DNA of 64,000 bases from Candidatus Fusobacterium pullicola (GTDB taxonomy: Bacteria > Fusobacteriota > Fusobacteriia > Fusobacteriales > Fusobacteriaceae): contig JAHLFN010000067.1 in NCBI GenBank assembly GCA_018883725.1, positions 1-64,000 on the forward strand. The letters run 5' to 3'. Made by a program: the position numbers and the translations under genes. Positions 53,287-62,307 of the stretch are shown in pieces; within the stretch, counting starts at the first letter, position 1, and every line of letters starts with the position of its first letter. Below the pieces are notes generated by a model, which was given only the letters and a program-made list of their open reading frames with translations, searched no databases and was not told the origin of the DNA.

Positions 53287-54111
53287 CTAATCATCATCAA
53301 ACTCAGTATCAACAACTATAAATATTGGGAGATGATCTGAAACTTTATCCTTCATCACTCTATACTGTTTTTTTGTGAAATCTAATGCTCCGCTCTTTCC
53401 CTTAAACTCACTAGTATATATCTTAGATAAAAACATATTGTCATATGAGTTAGCTAGTTTATCCTTACCTAAAGTTGTTTTTATTCTTGGAGAAATAGCA
53501 TATCCTATATCATCACTATGATTTAACAACTTTTCAAAAGATTCATCATAAGCACTTAAATTAAAGTCTCCTGCTATTATTATATCATTCTCATTTTCAT
53601 CTAACCCTTGAAAATAATCATATACGCTATCCATAGCAAAAGCCTCAGCTCTTCTTTCAGACTCTTTCTTTCCAAACTTAGAGTGAACTAGAATAAAAGT
53701 AAAGTCAAAATTATCTATCTTAAAATCAGCTCCATAAGGTGGTCTTTCAAAACCTTTTACCTCATCTGGATAGAACCCTCTCGCCTCTAGAAATTCAACT
53801 CTATCACTCTTCCAAATATATGCAAAATACTCTTTATAACTCGTACTTCCAACGGCATATGGAGATATATGATATCTCCAAGTAGTCCCACTCTCTTTTT
53901 CTAGCTCTTTTACTAATTTTTCAACCCCTACCGGGTTCATTACCTCTATTAGTCCTATTATATCAAACTCCTTTAAAACTTTACTCATATAGTTAAAGTC
54001 TTTCTGAGCTTTTCCTAATCTCAAAGTATTAAAAGAAGCTATATACCCTTCCTGAGCAAACATTGTAACTATCATCAATAGATATATAATAAAAAATCTT
54101 ATCTTTTTCAT
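53287..54111 (-). CDS. secreted endonuclease/exonuclease/phosphatase-family protein
   Basis: DNase-I-like fold: GLIEVMNPVG (first metal ligand Glu), ILVHSKFG, AGDFNLS and the final SDHLPIFIV carrying Asp and His. A signal peptide is evident in residues 1-19 (KKIRFFIIYLLMIVTMF then AQ), so it acts in the periplasm or outside. At 274 residues it is near the bacterial secreted nuclease length. DNase, RNase or phosphodiesterase activity is not distinguishable. Confidence 0.85.
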   Translation of the reverse strand: MKKIRFFIIYLLMIVTMFAQEGYIASFNTLRLGKAQKDFNYMSKVLKEFDIIGLIEVMNPVGVEKLVKELEKESGTTWRYHISPYAVGSTSYKEYFAYIWKSDRVEFLEARGFYPDEVKGFERPPYGADFKIDNFDFTFILVHSKFGKKESERRAEAFAMDSVYDYFQGLDENENDIIIAGDFNLSAYDESFEKLLNHSDDIGYAISPRIKTTLGKDKLANSYDNMFLSKIYTSEFKGKSGALDFTKKQYRVMKDKVSDHLPIFIVVDTEFDDD

Positions 54112-54239
54112 TCTTCCTCCCTAATTTATATCTTTAGATATTATACCATCTATTTTAAAAATTCTCTATTATATTATTTAAATTTAAAAACTTTTTAATT
54201 TTTATCTCTATTTCTTTTCTTTATTATCCAAGATAACAT

Positions 54240-54268
54240 TTGACTTTTTTTTATTTTTCAACTATAAT
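54240..54268 (+). promoter_or_regulatory. promoter of the HAD-IB gene
   Basis: TTGACT (54240-54245), a 17-base spacer and TATAAT (54263-54268). The rest of the 54112-54319 spacer is AT-rich and otherwise featureless. Confidence 0.75.
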
Positions 54269-54319
54269 TTTTCTAATATAAATACAATAATATCTATAAT
54301 TTTAAAGGAGGGTATGATT

Positions 54320-55051
54320 ATGATTGCAGCTTTTTTTGATATTGATGGTACTATTTTTAGAAACTCTCTTTTGACTGAACATTTTAAAAAACTGATAAAG
54401 TATGATTTATTAGATTTTAGTGAATATGATAGAAGAGTTAAAGAGGCTTTCAAACTTTGGGATGAAAGAGTTGGAAATTATGATAATTACTTAGGAGATC
54501 TTACTGGTACATATGTTGATGCTATCAAAGGACTTCCTACGAAATATAATGACTTTGTAGCTGACAAAGTAGTAGAATTAAAAGGAAATAAGGTATATGC
54601 TTATACTAGAAAAATGATAAAATGGCATAAAGAGCAAGGACATCTTGTTATTTTTATATCTGGAAGCCCTGATTTTTTAGTTTCAAGAATGGCAAAAAAA
54701 TGGGGAGCAGATGACTTTTGTGGCTCTACTTACCACACCGATGAAAAAGGGGCTCTTACTGGTGAAATATCGCCAATGTGGGATTCTAAAAATAAATTAA
54801 AATCAATAAATAAATTTTGTGAAAAATATACAATTGATTTGGAGAAAAGCTATGCCTATGGAGATACCCATGGAGATATAACTATGCTAGAGTTAGTTGG
54901 TAATCCAAAAGCTATCAATCCTAGCTTAGAACTTATTAATACTATAAAAAATGATGAAAACTTAAAAGCAAAAACAGAAATCATTATTGAAAGAAAAGAT
55001 GTGATCTACTCTGTAAATGCTGATGTTAAAATTTTAAATCCTAATTTTTAG
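54320..55051 (+). CDS. HAD-IB (SerB-like) phosphatase
   Basis: HAD motif I FFDIDGTIF (residues 5-13), motif II ISGSPDFLV near 113 and motif IV AYGDTHGDITMLE near 185, with a small C1 cap, as in phosphoserine phosphatase-like HAD-IB enzymes. The start is ATG 54320, eight bases after GGAGG; ATG 54314 is too close. The 243-residue length fits. It precedes a small secreted protein and the giant activase fusion, possibly as one transcript. The substrate is unknown. Confidence 0.88.
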   Translation: MIAAFFDIDGTIFRNSLLTEHFKKLIKYDLLDFSEYDRRVKEAFKLWDERVGNYDNYLGDLTGTYVDAIKGLPTKYNDFVADKVVELKGNKVYAYTRKMIKWHKEQGHLVIFISGSPDFLVSRMAKKWGADDFCGSTYHTDEKGALTGEISPMWDSKNKLKSINKFCEKYTIDLEKSYAYGDTHGDITMLELVGNPKAINPSLELINTIKNDENLKAKTEIIIERKDVIYSVNADVKILNPNF

Positions 55052-55086
55052 ATTTTTATTCTTATGAAATTGAGGAGGAAAGAAAA

Positions 55087-55425
55087 GTGGTGAAAAAATT
55101 CATTTACTTTATCGTTTCAACTCTACTTCTGTTTTTTAGTTCAAGTATCAATCCTAAGATGGATGTAAATAGCTTTTATGATAAAAATCAAGCTATCTAT
55201 ATGATACGTACTAACGATAATACAGAAAGTTACGGTTTTATCCAACTTAATAAGGTAGAAATTTTTGCTAAAAATATTATTAGAACTGGAACACCCTTAA
55301 ATTCCTTTGAGATAAAACCTGTAGTTGAAAAAGTTATAGAGATTAAAGAGAGAACACCTCATCTCTATAAAATTGGAGACTATACAATTTTAACTCGATA
55401 TGAGTCCCGCATACTACTCATTTAA
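55087..55425 (+). CDS. small exported protein of unknown function
   Basis: A 112-residue protein I do not recognise. It opens with a signal peptide or signal anchor (KKFIYFIVSTLLLFFSSSI), then a mature part of mixed charge with no cysteine. Two GTG codons in a row (55087, 55090) may start it, behind GAGGAGG. It follows the HAD-IB gene after 36 bases and precedes the activase gene after 55. A lipobox is absent, so periplasmic or membrane-anchored is likelier than lipoprotein. Confidence 0.6.
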   Translation: MVKKFIYFIVSTLLLFFSSSINPKMDVNSFYDKNQAIYMIRTNDNTESYGFIQLNKVEIFAKNIIRTGTPLNSFEIKPVVEKVIEIKERTPHLYKIGDYTILTRYESRILLI

Positions 55426-55479
55426 AACTTCTTAATTTTTACTAAAAATATTTTAAAGTAAATTTTAAGGAGTTATATT

Positions 55480-58400
55480 ATGAGAAATTTTTTTATTGGT
55501 ACTGACGTTGGTTCAACAACTGTTAAAATTGTTTGTTTGGATGAGGAAAAAAATATTGTCTATTCTATTTATCAAAGACATCTTTCAAATGTAAGAGAGA
55601 CTACTAAAAATATGTTTGATGAATTTTTTAAATTTATCAAAGAAAAATATGGAGAAGATATCAGTTTTAAGATAAATCTCACAGGTTCTAGTGGTATGGG
55701 AATTGCTAGTTGGATTGGAACAGAGTTTGTACAAGAAGTTATTGCTTGTATAAAAGCTATTGAAGTGGTGATTCCTGAAACAGATGTAGCTATTGAACTT
55801 GGTGGAGAGGATGCTAAAATTACTTTCTTAAAAAATGATATGGACCAAAGAATGAATGGTAGCTGTGCTGGAGGAACTGGTGCTTTTATTGATCAAATAG
55901 CAGCTCTTCTCAATACAGATGCAAGTGGTTTAAATGAGTTAGCAAAGGATTATGACACAATCTATCCTATTGCTGCTAGATGTGGAGTATTTGCTAAAAC
56001 AGATATTCAACCTCTTGTTAATGAAGGAGTAAAAAAAGGAAACATAGCTGTATCAGTTTTTCAAGCAGTAGTAAATCAGACTATTACTGGACTTGCTTGT
56101 GGTAAAAAAATTACTGGGAAAGTAGCTTTCTTAGGAGGACCTCTTTTCTTTTTAAGTGAACTTAGAAAAAGATTCATTGAAACTTTAGAGTTATCTCCTG
56201 AAGATGTGATTTTTCCCAAAAATTCTCAAATTTTTGTAGCACAAGGAGCAGCACTACTTTCCGAAGAAAATAGTAACTCTTATTCTTTAGATGAACTTAA
56301 GAATAAGTTCTTAAAATTAAATGAAAAGGATACTTCTGAAACTTCAAGGCTTCAACCACTATTCAATAACAAAGAGGAAATTGAAGAGTTTTATTCTAGA
56401 CATGAGAAAGAGAAGATAGAAAATAGAGATATTGCCAGTTATTCTGGAAATGCCTATCTCGGTATTGATGCTGGTTCTACTACAATAAAAATAGTACTCA
56501 TTTCAGAAGAGAAAGAGATACTTTACTCTTTCTATTCTCACAATAAAGGAAATCCTTTAGATAATATAATTAGTAACTTAAAAACTCTTTATTCTAAACT
56601 ACATGATGGTATTAAAATTAAGGGTTCTTGTGTAACTGGATATGGTGAAAATCTTATAAAGTCTGCTCTTAAAGTTGATAAAGGTGTTGTTGAAACCATC
56701 GCTCACTACAAAGGAGCTCAACACTTTCAACCTCAAGTTGATTTTATACTTGATATTGGTGGACAAGATATGAAGTGTTTAAGAATAGAAGATGGTGTCA
56801 TTACCTCTATTCTACTTAATGAAGCTTGCTCATCGGGCTGTGGTTCATTCCTAGAAACTTTTGCAAACTCCCTTGGAATGGATATAAAGGAATTTGCAAA
56901 ACTTGGACTTACATCTAAATCCCCTGCAGACTTAGGTACTAGATGTACAGTTTTTATGAACTCAAAAGTAAAACAAGCTCAAAAAGATGGAGTTGAAGTA
57001 GCTGATATATCTGCTGGTTTATCTTACTCTGTTGTGAAAAACACACTGTTTAAAGTAATAAAAATTAAAAATAAAGAGGAGCTTGGAAACTATATAGTAG
57101 TACAAGGTGGAACATTCCTAAATGACTGTGTTTTAAGAGCCTTTGAAAAAGTTTCTGAAAGAGAGGTAATAAGACCTAATATTGCTGGACTTATGGGAGC
57201 TTTTGGAGCAGCTCTTATTGCCCTAGAAGAAGCTGGAGAAAAATCTACACTTATGAATATGAAAGAGCTTGATAACTTCCATTACACTACTAGTCTTACT
57301 CGTTGTGGAATGTGTACTAATAAATGCCTATTAACTATTCATAAGTTTGAAAATGGTGAAAATTTTATTTCGGGAAACAGATGTGATAACCCTGTTGCCA
57401 AGATGAAGAAAAAACATGCTCCAAATATGTTTGAATACAAATACAACAGATTATTTAACTATGCACCATTAGAATTATCTCAAGCTACTAGAGGAGAGAT
57501 TGGAATACCTAGAGTTCTAAATTTCTACGACTCTTATCCATTCTGGTTTACTCTACTTACTGAGCTTGGATTTAGAGTTATCCTATCTGATGACTCTTCT
57601 AAGAAACTATATGAGAGTGGAATAGATACTATAACTTCAGATTCTATCTGTTATCCAGCCAAACTAGTTCATGGACATATTATGAATCTTGTTAATAAGG
57701 GAGTAAATAGAATTTTTTACCCTTGTGTAATATTTGAAGAGAAAGAGGATAAAAAATCTCAAAATCAATTTAACTGCCCTATTGTTATGTCATATCCTGA
57801 AGTTATAAAAAATAATATGGATATTATCAAAGAGAAAAATATTGATATGATGATTCCTGTATTCTCCTTTGAAAATAGAGAAGTTCTTTACAAAACTGTA
57901 ATGGAAGAGTTTTCTAAATTTGGTGTTACAAAACCTGAAGTTAAATCTGCTGTAGATAAGGCACTTGAAGAAAAATATAATTTTAGAAAAGATATGCAAA
58001 ATAGAGCTAAAGAGATTATTGAAGAACTTGAAAGAACAGATAAAATAGGTGTTGTCCTTTGTGGAAGACCTTATCACTGTGATAAAGAGATACATCATGG
58101 TATACCTAATATCATTAACTCTTTTGGGATAGCTGTATTAACTGGTGATGCTGTAGCAAGCCTTGGTTCTATTGATGAAGAGTTAAGAGTTATTGATCAA
58201 TGGACTTACCATTCTAGACTCTATAGAGCAGCTACAGTTGTAGGAAAAACTCCTAATCTTGAACTTATTGAACTGAATAGTTTTAGTTGTGGTATAGATG
58301 CTGTCACTACTGACCAAGTTAATGAGATTTTAACTAACCATGGAAAAGTACATACTCTTTTAAAAATAGATGAGATCAGTAATCTTGGAGCTATTAAAAT

Positions 58401-59715
58401 TAGAATTAGAAGCTTACTTGCTGCTCTTGAATATAAGAAAAACTCTGTAACAAATAGTATTAAACATAAAATAGAGTATAAAAAAGCTGAGTTTACAAAA
58501 GCTATGAAAAAAGATTATACAATATTAGCTCCACAAATGGCTCCTATGCACTTTGATCTAATAAAACATGCCTTTAAAGCTCAAGGCTATAATCTTGAAA
58601 TCCTTCCAGAAACTCAAGAAGCTCTTGACTGTGGATTAAAATATGTAAATAATGATGCTTGCTATCCGTCTATTCTTGTAATTGGAGAGCTTGTTTCTGC
58701 TCTTCAATCTGGAAAATATGATTTAGATAAGACTGCAGTTATGATATCTCAAACTGGTGGAAGTTGTAGGGCAACTAACTATCTTGGTTTCCTTAAAAAA
58801 GCTATCAAAGATGCTGGATTTGAAAAGGTACCTATAATCTCATTAAATGCTAATGGTTTTGAAAAACAAGAGGGATTTTCATTGTCACTTCCCCTTATTC
58901 ACAAAGCTTTAATAGCTGTATCATATGGGGATCTATTGATGAAACTTCTATATCACACTAGACCTTATGAACTAAAGAAAGGTGAAAGTGAAGCTCTCTA
59001 TACAAAATGGAAGCAACAAGTTATTAGTAATGTTCATAATGGAAACTTTTCAGAATTTAAAAGAAATTGTGAGTTAATTGTTGATGAGTTTTCAAAAATA
59101 GCAATTAGTAATGAGAAAAAAGTCAAAGTTGGTATTGTAGGAGAGATCTTAGTTAAATTCAGTCCTTTTGCTAATAATAATTTAGCTAATTTTATTGAGC
59201 AAGAGGGTGGAGAAGTCTATACTTCATCCCTTATGAACTTCATCAAATACTGTATCTACAGTGACATCTTCCTTGCTGAAAAATTTAAAGGAAAAATGGC
59301 TGGATTAAAATTAAGAGGGGCACTATGGGTACTAGATAGATATACAGCTATACTTAATAATGCTATATCTAAACATGCTAGATTTATGAGAGAGATCTCT
59401 ATACAGGAAACTGCTAAGAAAACTTCTGAATTTATCTCGATTGGTCATCAATCTGGTGAGGGATGGTTCTTGATGGGAGAGATGATTGATTTTATTGAAC
59501 ATGGTGTTCCTAATATTGTTTGTGTTCAACCATTTGGTTGTCTTCCTAATCATATTACTGGAAAAGGTATGATTAAAAGACTTAGAGAGGAGTATGAAAA
59601 TGTAAATATCACTCCTATAGATTATGATCCAGCTTACTCTGAAGTAAATCAACTTAATAGAATTAAACTAATGCTATCAGTAGCTAAGAAAAACATGGAT
59701 CAAAAAATATCTTAA
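55480..59715 (+). CDS. giant acyl-CoA dehydratase activase / dehydratase-like fusion
   Basis: A 1411-residue protein with two tandem BcrAD_BadFG ATPase domains (about 1-270 and 325-580), a DUF2229 region (about 600-950) and a C-terminal HgdB-like dehydratase domain (about 1000-1400). The first ATPase keeps Cys129 and Cys168, matching the bridging [4Fe-4S] ligands of 2-hydroxyglutaryl-CoA dehydratase activase (Cys127, Cys166). The second has EACSSGCGSF and GTRCTVF. A four-cysteine CGMCTNKC...NRCDNP block follows. Family members are widespread in anaerobes, related to double-cubane cluster proteins. ATP-driven low-potential electron transfer is likely; the substrate is unknown. Confidence 0.9.
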   Translation: MRNFFIGTDVGSTTVKIVCLDEEKNIVYSIYQRHLSNVRETTKNMFDEFFKFIKEKYGEDISFKINLTGSSGMGIASWIGTEFVQEVIACIKAIEVVIPETDVAIELGGEDAKITFLKNDMDQRMNGSCAGGTGAFIDQIAALLNTDASGLNELAKDYDTIYPIAARCGVFAKTDIQPLVNEGVKKGNIAVSVFQAVVNQTITGLACGKKITGKVAFLGGPLFFLSELRKRFIETLELSPEDVIFPKNSQIFVAQGAALLSEENSNSYSLDELKNKFLKLNEKDTSETSRLQPLFNNKEEIEEFYSRHEKEKIENRDIASYSGNAYLGIDAGSTTIKIVLISEEKEILYSFYSHNKGNPLDNIISNLKTLYSKLHDGIKIKGSCVTGYGENLIKSALKVDKGVVETIAHYKGAQHFQPQVDFILDIGGQDMKCLRIEDGVITSILLNEACSSGCGSFLETFANSLGMDIKEFAKLGLTSKSPADLGTRCTVFMNSKVKQAQKDGVEVADISAGLSYSVVKNTLFKVIKIKNKEELGNYIVVQGGTFLNDCVLRAFEKVSEREVIRPNIAGLMGAFGAALIALEEAGEKSTLMNMKELDNFHYTTSLTRCGMCTNKCLLTIHKFENGENFISGNRCDNPVAKMKKKHAPNMFEYKYNRLFNYAPLELSQATRGEIGIPRVLNFYDSYPFWFTLLTELGFRVILSDDSSKKLYESGIDTITSDSICYPAKLVHGHIMNLVNKGVNRIFYPCVIFEEKEDKKSQNQFNCPIVMSYPEVIKNNMDIIKEKNIDMMIPVFSFENREVLYKTVMEEFSKFGVTKPEVKSAVDKALEEKYNFRKDMQNRAKEIIEELERTDKIGVVLCGRPYHCDKEIHHGIPNIINSFGIAVLTGDAVASLGSIDEELRVIDQWTYHSRLYRAATVVGKTPNLELIELNSFSCGIDAVTTDQVNEILTNHGKVHTLLKIDEISNLGAIKIRIRSLLAALEYKKNSVTNSIKHKIEYKKAEFTKAMKKDYTILAPQMAPMHFDLIKHAFKAQGYNLEILPETQEALDCGLKYVNNDACYPSILVIGELVSALQSGKYDLDKTAVMISQTGGSCRATNYLGFLKKAIKDAGFEKVPIISLNANGFEKQEGFSLSLPLIHKALIAVSYGDLLMKLLYHTRPYELKKGESEALYTKWKQQVISNVHNGNFSEFKRNCELIVDEFSKIAISNEKKVKVGIVGEILVKFSPFANNNLANFIEQEGGEVYTSSLMNFIKYCIYSDIFLAEKFKGKMAGLKLRGALWVLDRYTAILNNAISKHARFMREISIQETAKKTSEFISIGHQSGEGWFLMGEMIDFIEHGVPNIVCVQPFGCLPNHITGKGMIKRLREEYENVNITPIDYDPAYSEVNQLNRIKLMLSVAKKNMDQKIS

Positions 59716-59763
59716 TTAAATATTATCAATACAAAAATACAATAACTACTTAGTTATTCTTTG

Positions 59764-59805
59764 AAGAGAATCTACCTCTTATTTGAAGTAGATTCTCTTT
59801 TATTA
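59764..59805. terminator. bidirectional terminator
   Basis: AAGAGAATCTAC (59764-59775) and GTAGATTCTCTT (59788-59799) form a perfect 12-bp stem between the converging activase and ROK genes, with T-rich tails on both strands. Confidence 0.8.
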
Positions 59806-60960
59806 TTTCTTAAATATCAGATAATTCCCTAAAGCAAGAGGAGCAATCTCATAAATTTTTTCATAAAATTTAGATCTTTTTATCTGATAGTTCTGCTCAT
59901 CTAAGGTTATCTTTCCTATCTCATTTAGTAAAGATTTAAAAATATATTTATTTTGGAAAAACTCTCCATAAAGGATTATTTTTTCTGGATTGATTACAGA
60001 GATTATCATATCTAGAGCATAAGCTATATATTGTATAGCCTCCCCTACTACAGAAAGAGACAGCATATCTTTCTCCTCTACTCCCTCTAATACATCTTTT
60101 ATCTCTAACTTTTTACCCTCATCTAATACTTTTTTTAGTGAGCTATATTGATTATTTATTCTAATTTGAGCCATAATCTTTTTTATGATAGCCCTATTGG
60201 AAACTTCCGTTTCTAGGCAACCTTTTTTACCACAAGAGCATTTTTCTAAACTATTTCTTTTAACTACCATATGACCTAACTCTCCAGACATAGAGCCGTA
60301 ACCATGGTACAACATATCATTTAAATATATACTTCCCCCTACTCCCTCTTCTACATTGAGTACAACAAAATTTTGGTTATCCCTACACTCACCAAATACC
60401 TTCTCTACAAGTGCCATTACCCTAACATCATTCTCTAAATAGACTTTTTTTCTAAACTTTTTTTGAAATCTTTCAACAATAGAAATATTTTTTGTATTGT
60501 AATGTGGTGAAAAAATCGATACTCCTCTTTCACTGTCTACAAGTCCATTCATGACAACAGAGATTACCTCTATATCTTTATTCTTAGTTAACTCCTTCTC
60601 TATAATCTCCTCTGTACTTCCTACTATATCCCCTCCTAGATCTCCCAATCTATATCTTCTAGTTGAAATAATATTCCCATCTATATCTCCAATAGTTACT
60701 TGAACAAACATAGGTGCAAAATATACCCCTAAAATATTTCCTATCTTATCTTTATTGATATTTAAAAGAGATGGTTTTCTTCCACCACTAGATTCTCCTT
60801 CTCTCTCTTCTATTATAATCTTTTTCTCTAAAAATTCATTTATCACCTTTCCAACTGCTGCTGGTGTTATTCCAAACTCTCTTGAAATATCTATTCTAGA
60901 TATTCCATTCTTAGCTTTTATCAATTCCAGTATCTTTAATTTTAAATTCTCTATTTTCAA
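59803..60960 (-). CDS. ROK-family transcriptional repressor
   Basis: N-terminal winged helix (GISRIDISREFGITPAAVGKVINEF, residues 19-43) fused to a ROK sugar-kinase-like domain. The zinc motif of ROK regulators, GHMVVKRNSLEKCSCGKKGCLE, is intact. The 385-residue length fits NagC/XylR-type regulators. The start is TTG 60960 behind AAGGGGGG. It is divergent from galK-galT-galE, so control by galactose or a related sugar is a reasonable inference. Confidence 0.9.
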   Translation of the reverse strand: MKIENLKLKILELIKAKNGISRIDISREFGITPAAVGKVINEFLEKKIIIEEREGESSGGRKPSLLNINKDKIGNILGVYFAPMFVQVTIGDIDGNIISTRRYRLGDLGGDIVGSTEEIIEKELTKNKDIEVISVVMNGLVDSERGVSIFSPHYNTKNISIVERFQKKFRKKVYLENDVRVMALVEKVFGECRDNQNFVVLNVEEGVGGSIYLNDMLYHGYGSMSGELGHMVVKRNSLEKCSCGKKGCLETEVSNRAIIKKIMAQIRINNQYSSLKKVLDEGKKLEIKDVLEGVEEKDMLSLSVVGEAIQYIAYALDMIISVINPEKIILYGEFFQNKYIFKSLLNEIGKITLDEQNYQIKRSKFYEKIYEIAPLALGNYLIFKK

Positions 60961-61025
60961 AGTATCCCCCCTTACTATCTACATATATTTTATCCTATTT
61001 CTCTATAAAACTCCAAACTTATTTT

Positions 61026-61045
61026 AAAAAGTAAAATAACTTTTT
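61026..61045. promoter_or_regulatory. inverted repeat before the gal promoter, candidate ROK operator
   Basis: AAAAAGT (61026-61032) and ACTTTTT (61039-61045) are perfect complements spaced by six bases, between the ROK gene and the galK promoter. It is A/T-rich, so it may be chance. Confidence 0.35.
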
Positions 61046-61065
61046 GAATTTTTTATGTTTTTTTC

Positions 61066-61093
61066 TTGATTATATGTAAAAATATTATATACT
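61066..61093 (+). promoter_or_regulatory. promoter of galK-galT-galE
   Basis: TTGATT (61066-61071), a 16-base spacer and TATACT (61088-61093). The galK CGGAGG site and ATG at 61132 follow. Confidence 0.65.
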
Positions 61094-61131
61094 AGTGATA
61101 AGTAAATAGATAAATTAATCGGAGGTTAAAC

Positions 61132-62307
61132 ATGATAAAAAATCTAATAAAAGAGTTTAAAAAAGTTTTCAACTATGAGGGAAAGGTAGATGTTTTCTTT
61201 TCTCCTGGTAGAGTAAATCTTATTGGTGAACATACTGATTACAATGGTGGATTTGTTTTCCCATGTGCTCTTGATTTTGGAACTTATGGAGTTGCTGTTA
61301 AAAGAGATGATAATAAATTTAGAATGTACTCATTAAACTTTGTAAAAGAGGGAATAAAAGAGTTTTCTTTAGATGAGTTAGTAAATAAAAAAGAGGATAA
61401 CTGGGCTAACTATCCAAAAGGGGTTATCAAAACTTTTATAGATGCTGGATACAAAATTGATTCTGGATTTGATATCTTAATTAACGGAACTATCCCTAAT
61501 GGAGCTGGACTTTCATCTTCTGCTTCACTAGAACTTTTAACTTCTGTTGTTTTAAAAGATTTCTTTAATTTAGATATAGATATGGTTGATATGGTTAAAC
61601 TATCACAAAAAGCTGAAAACCAATTTATCGGAGTAAATTGTGGAATTATGGATCAATTTGCTATTGGAATGGGTAAAAAAGACCATGCTATCCTACTTGA
61701 TTGTAACTCACTTAACTACCAATATGCACCTATCTCATTAAATGGAGCATCTGTAGTTATTGCTAATACTAATAAAAAGAGAGGTCTTGCTGATTCTAAA
61801 TATAATGAAAGAAGAGCATCTTGTGAAGCTGCTGTAAAGGTATTAAATAAGCATGGAATAAATATCAAATATTTAGGAGAACTTTCTGTTGAGAAATTCA
61901 ATGAAGTTAAACATTTTATAACTGATGAAGAGCAATTAAAAAGAGCTACTCATGCTGTTTCAGAAAATGCAAGAACAGTTGAAGCTGTACAAAAATTAAA
62001 AGAGGGAGATATCAAAGCTTTTGGAGAGCTTATGAACCAATCTCACATATCTTTAAGAGATGACTATGAAGTTACTGGTTTTGAGCTTGATTCTTTAGTT
62101 GAAGCTGCTTGGGAAGCTAAAGGAGTAATAGGAGCTCGTATGACTGGAGCTGGATTTGGTGGTTGTACAGTTAGTATAGTAAAAGATGAAAATATAGATG
62201 AATTTATAAAATCAGTTGGGGAAAAATATACAGCTAAAACAGGACTTGTAGCTGACTTCTATGTAGCAAAAATCGGAGATGGAAGTAGAAAGTTAGGTGA
62301 ATTTTAA
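61132..62307 (+). CDS. galK: galactokinase
   Basis: First Leloir step, galactose to galactose-1-phosphate. GHMP-kinase motifs: galactose-binding GRVNLIGEHTDYNGGFVFP near residue 30, ATP loop GAGLSSSASLE near 125 and GARMTGAGFGG near 345. The 391 residues match. Its TAA stop shares a base with the galT ATG, indicating translational coupling. Confidence 0.97.
   Translation: MIKNLIKEFKKVFNYEGKVDVFFSPGRVNLIGEHTDYNGGFVFPCALDFGTYGVAVKRDDNKFRMYSLNFVKEGIKEFSLDELVNKKEDNWANYPKGVIKTFIDAGYKIDSGFDILINGTIPNGAGLSSSASLELLTSVVLKDFFNLDIDMVDMVKLSQKAENQFIGVNCGIMDQFAIGMGKKDHAILLDCNSLNYQYAPISLNGASVVIANTNKKRGLADSKYNERRASCEAAVKVLNKHGINIKYLGELSVEKFNEVKHFITDEEQLKRATHAVSENARTVEAVQKLKEGDIKAFGELMNQSHISLRDDYEVTGFELDSLVEAAWEAKGVIGARMTGAGFGGCTVSIVKDENIDEFIKSVGEKYTAKTGLVADFYVAKIGDGSRKLGEF

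Noticed and set aside
53100-53300. TPP riboswitch upstream of thiN
   Set aside because: No conserved THI-box blocks are present; the gene starts 8 bases after the nuclease gene.
57790-59652. Open frames on the minus strand opposite the activase gene
   Set aside because: They have low-complexity Phe/Ile/Asn-rich translations, no ribosome binding sites and lie wholly within a strong coding region on the other strand.
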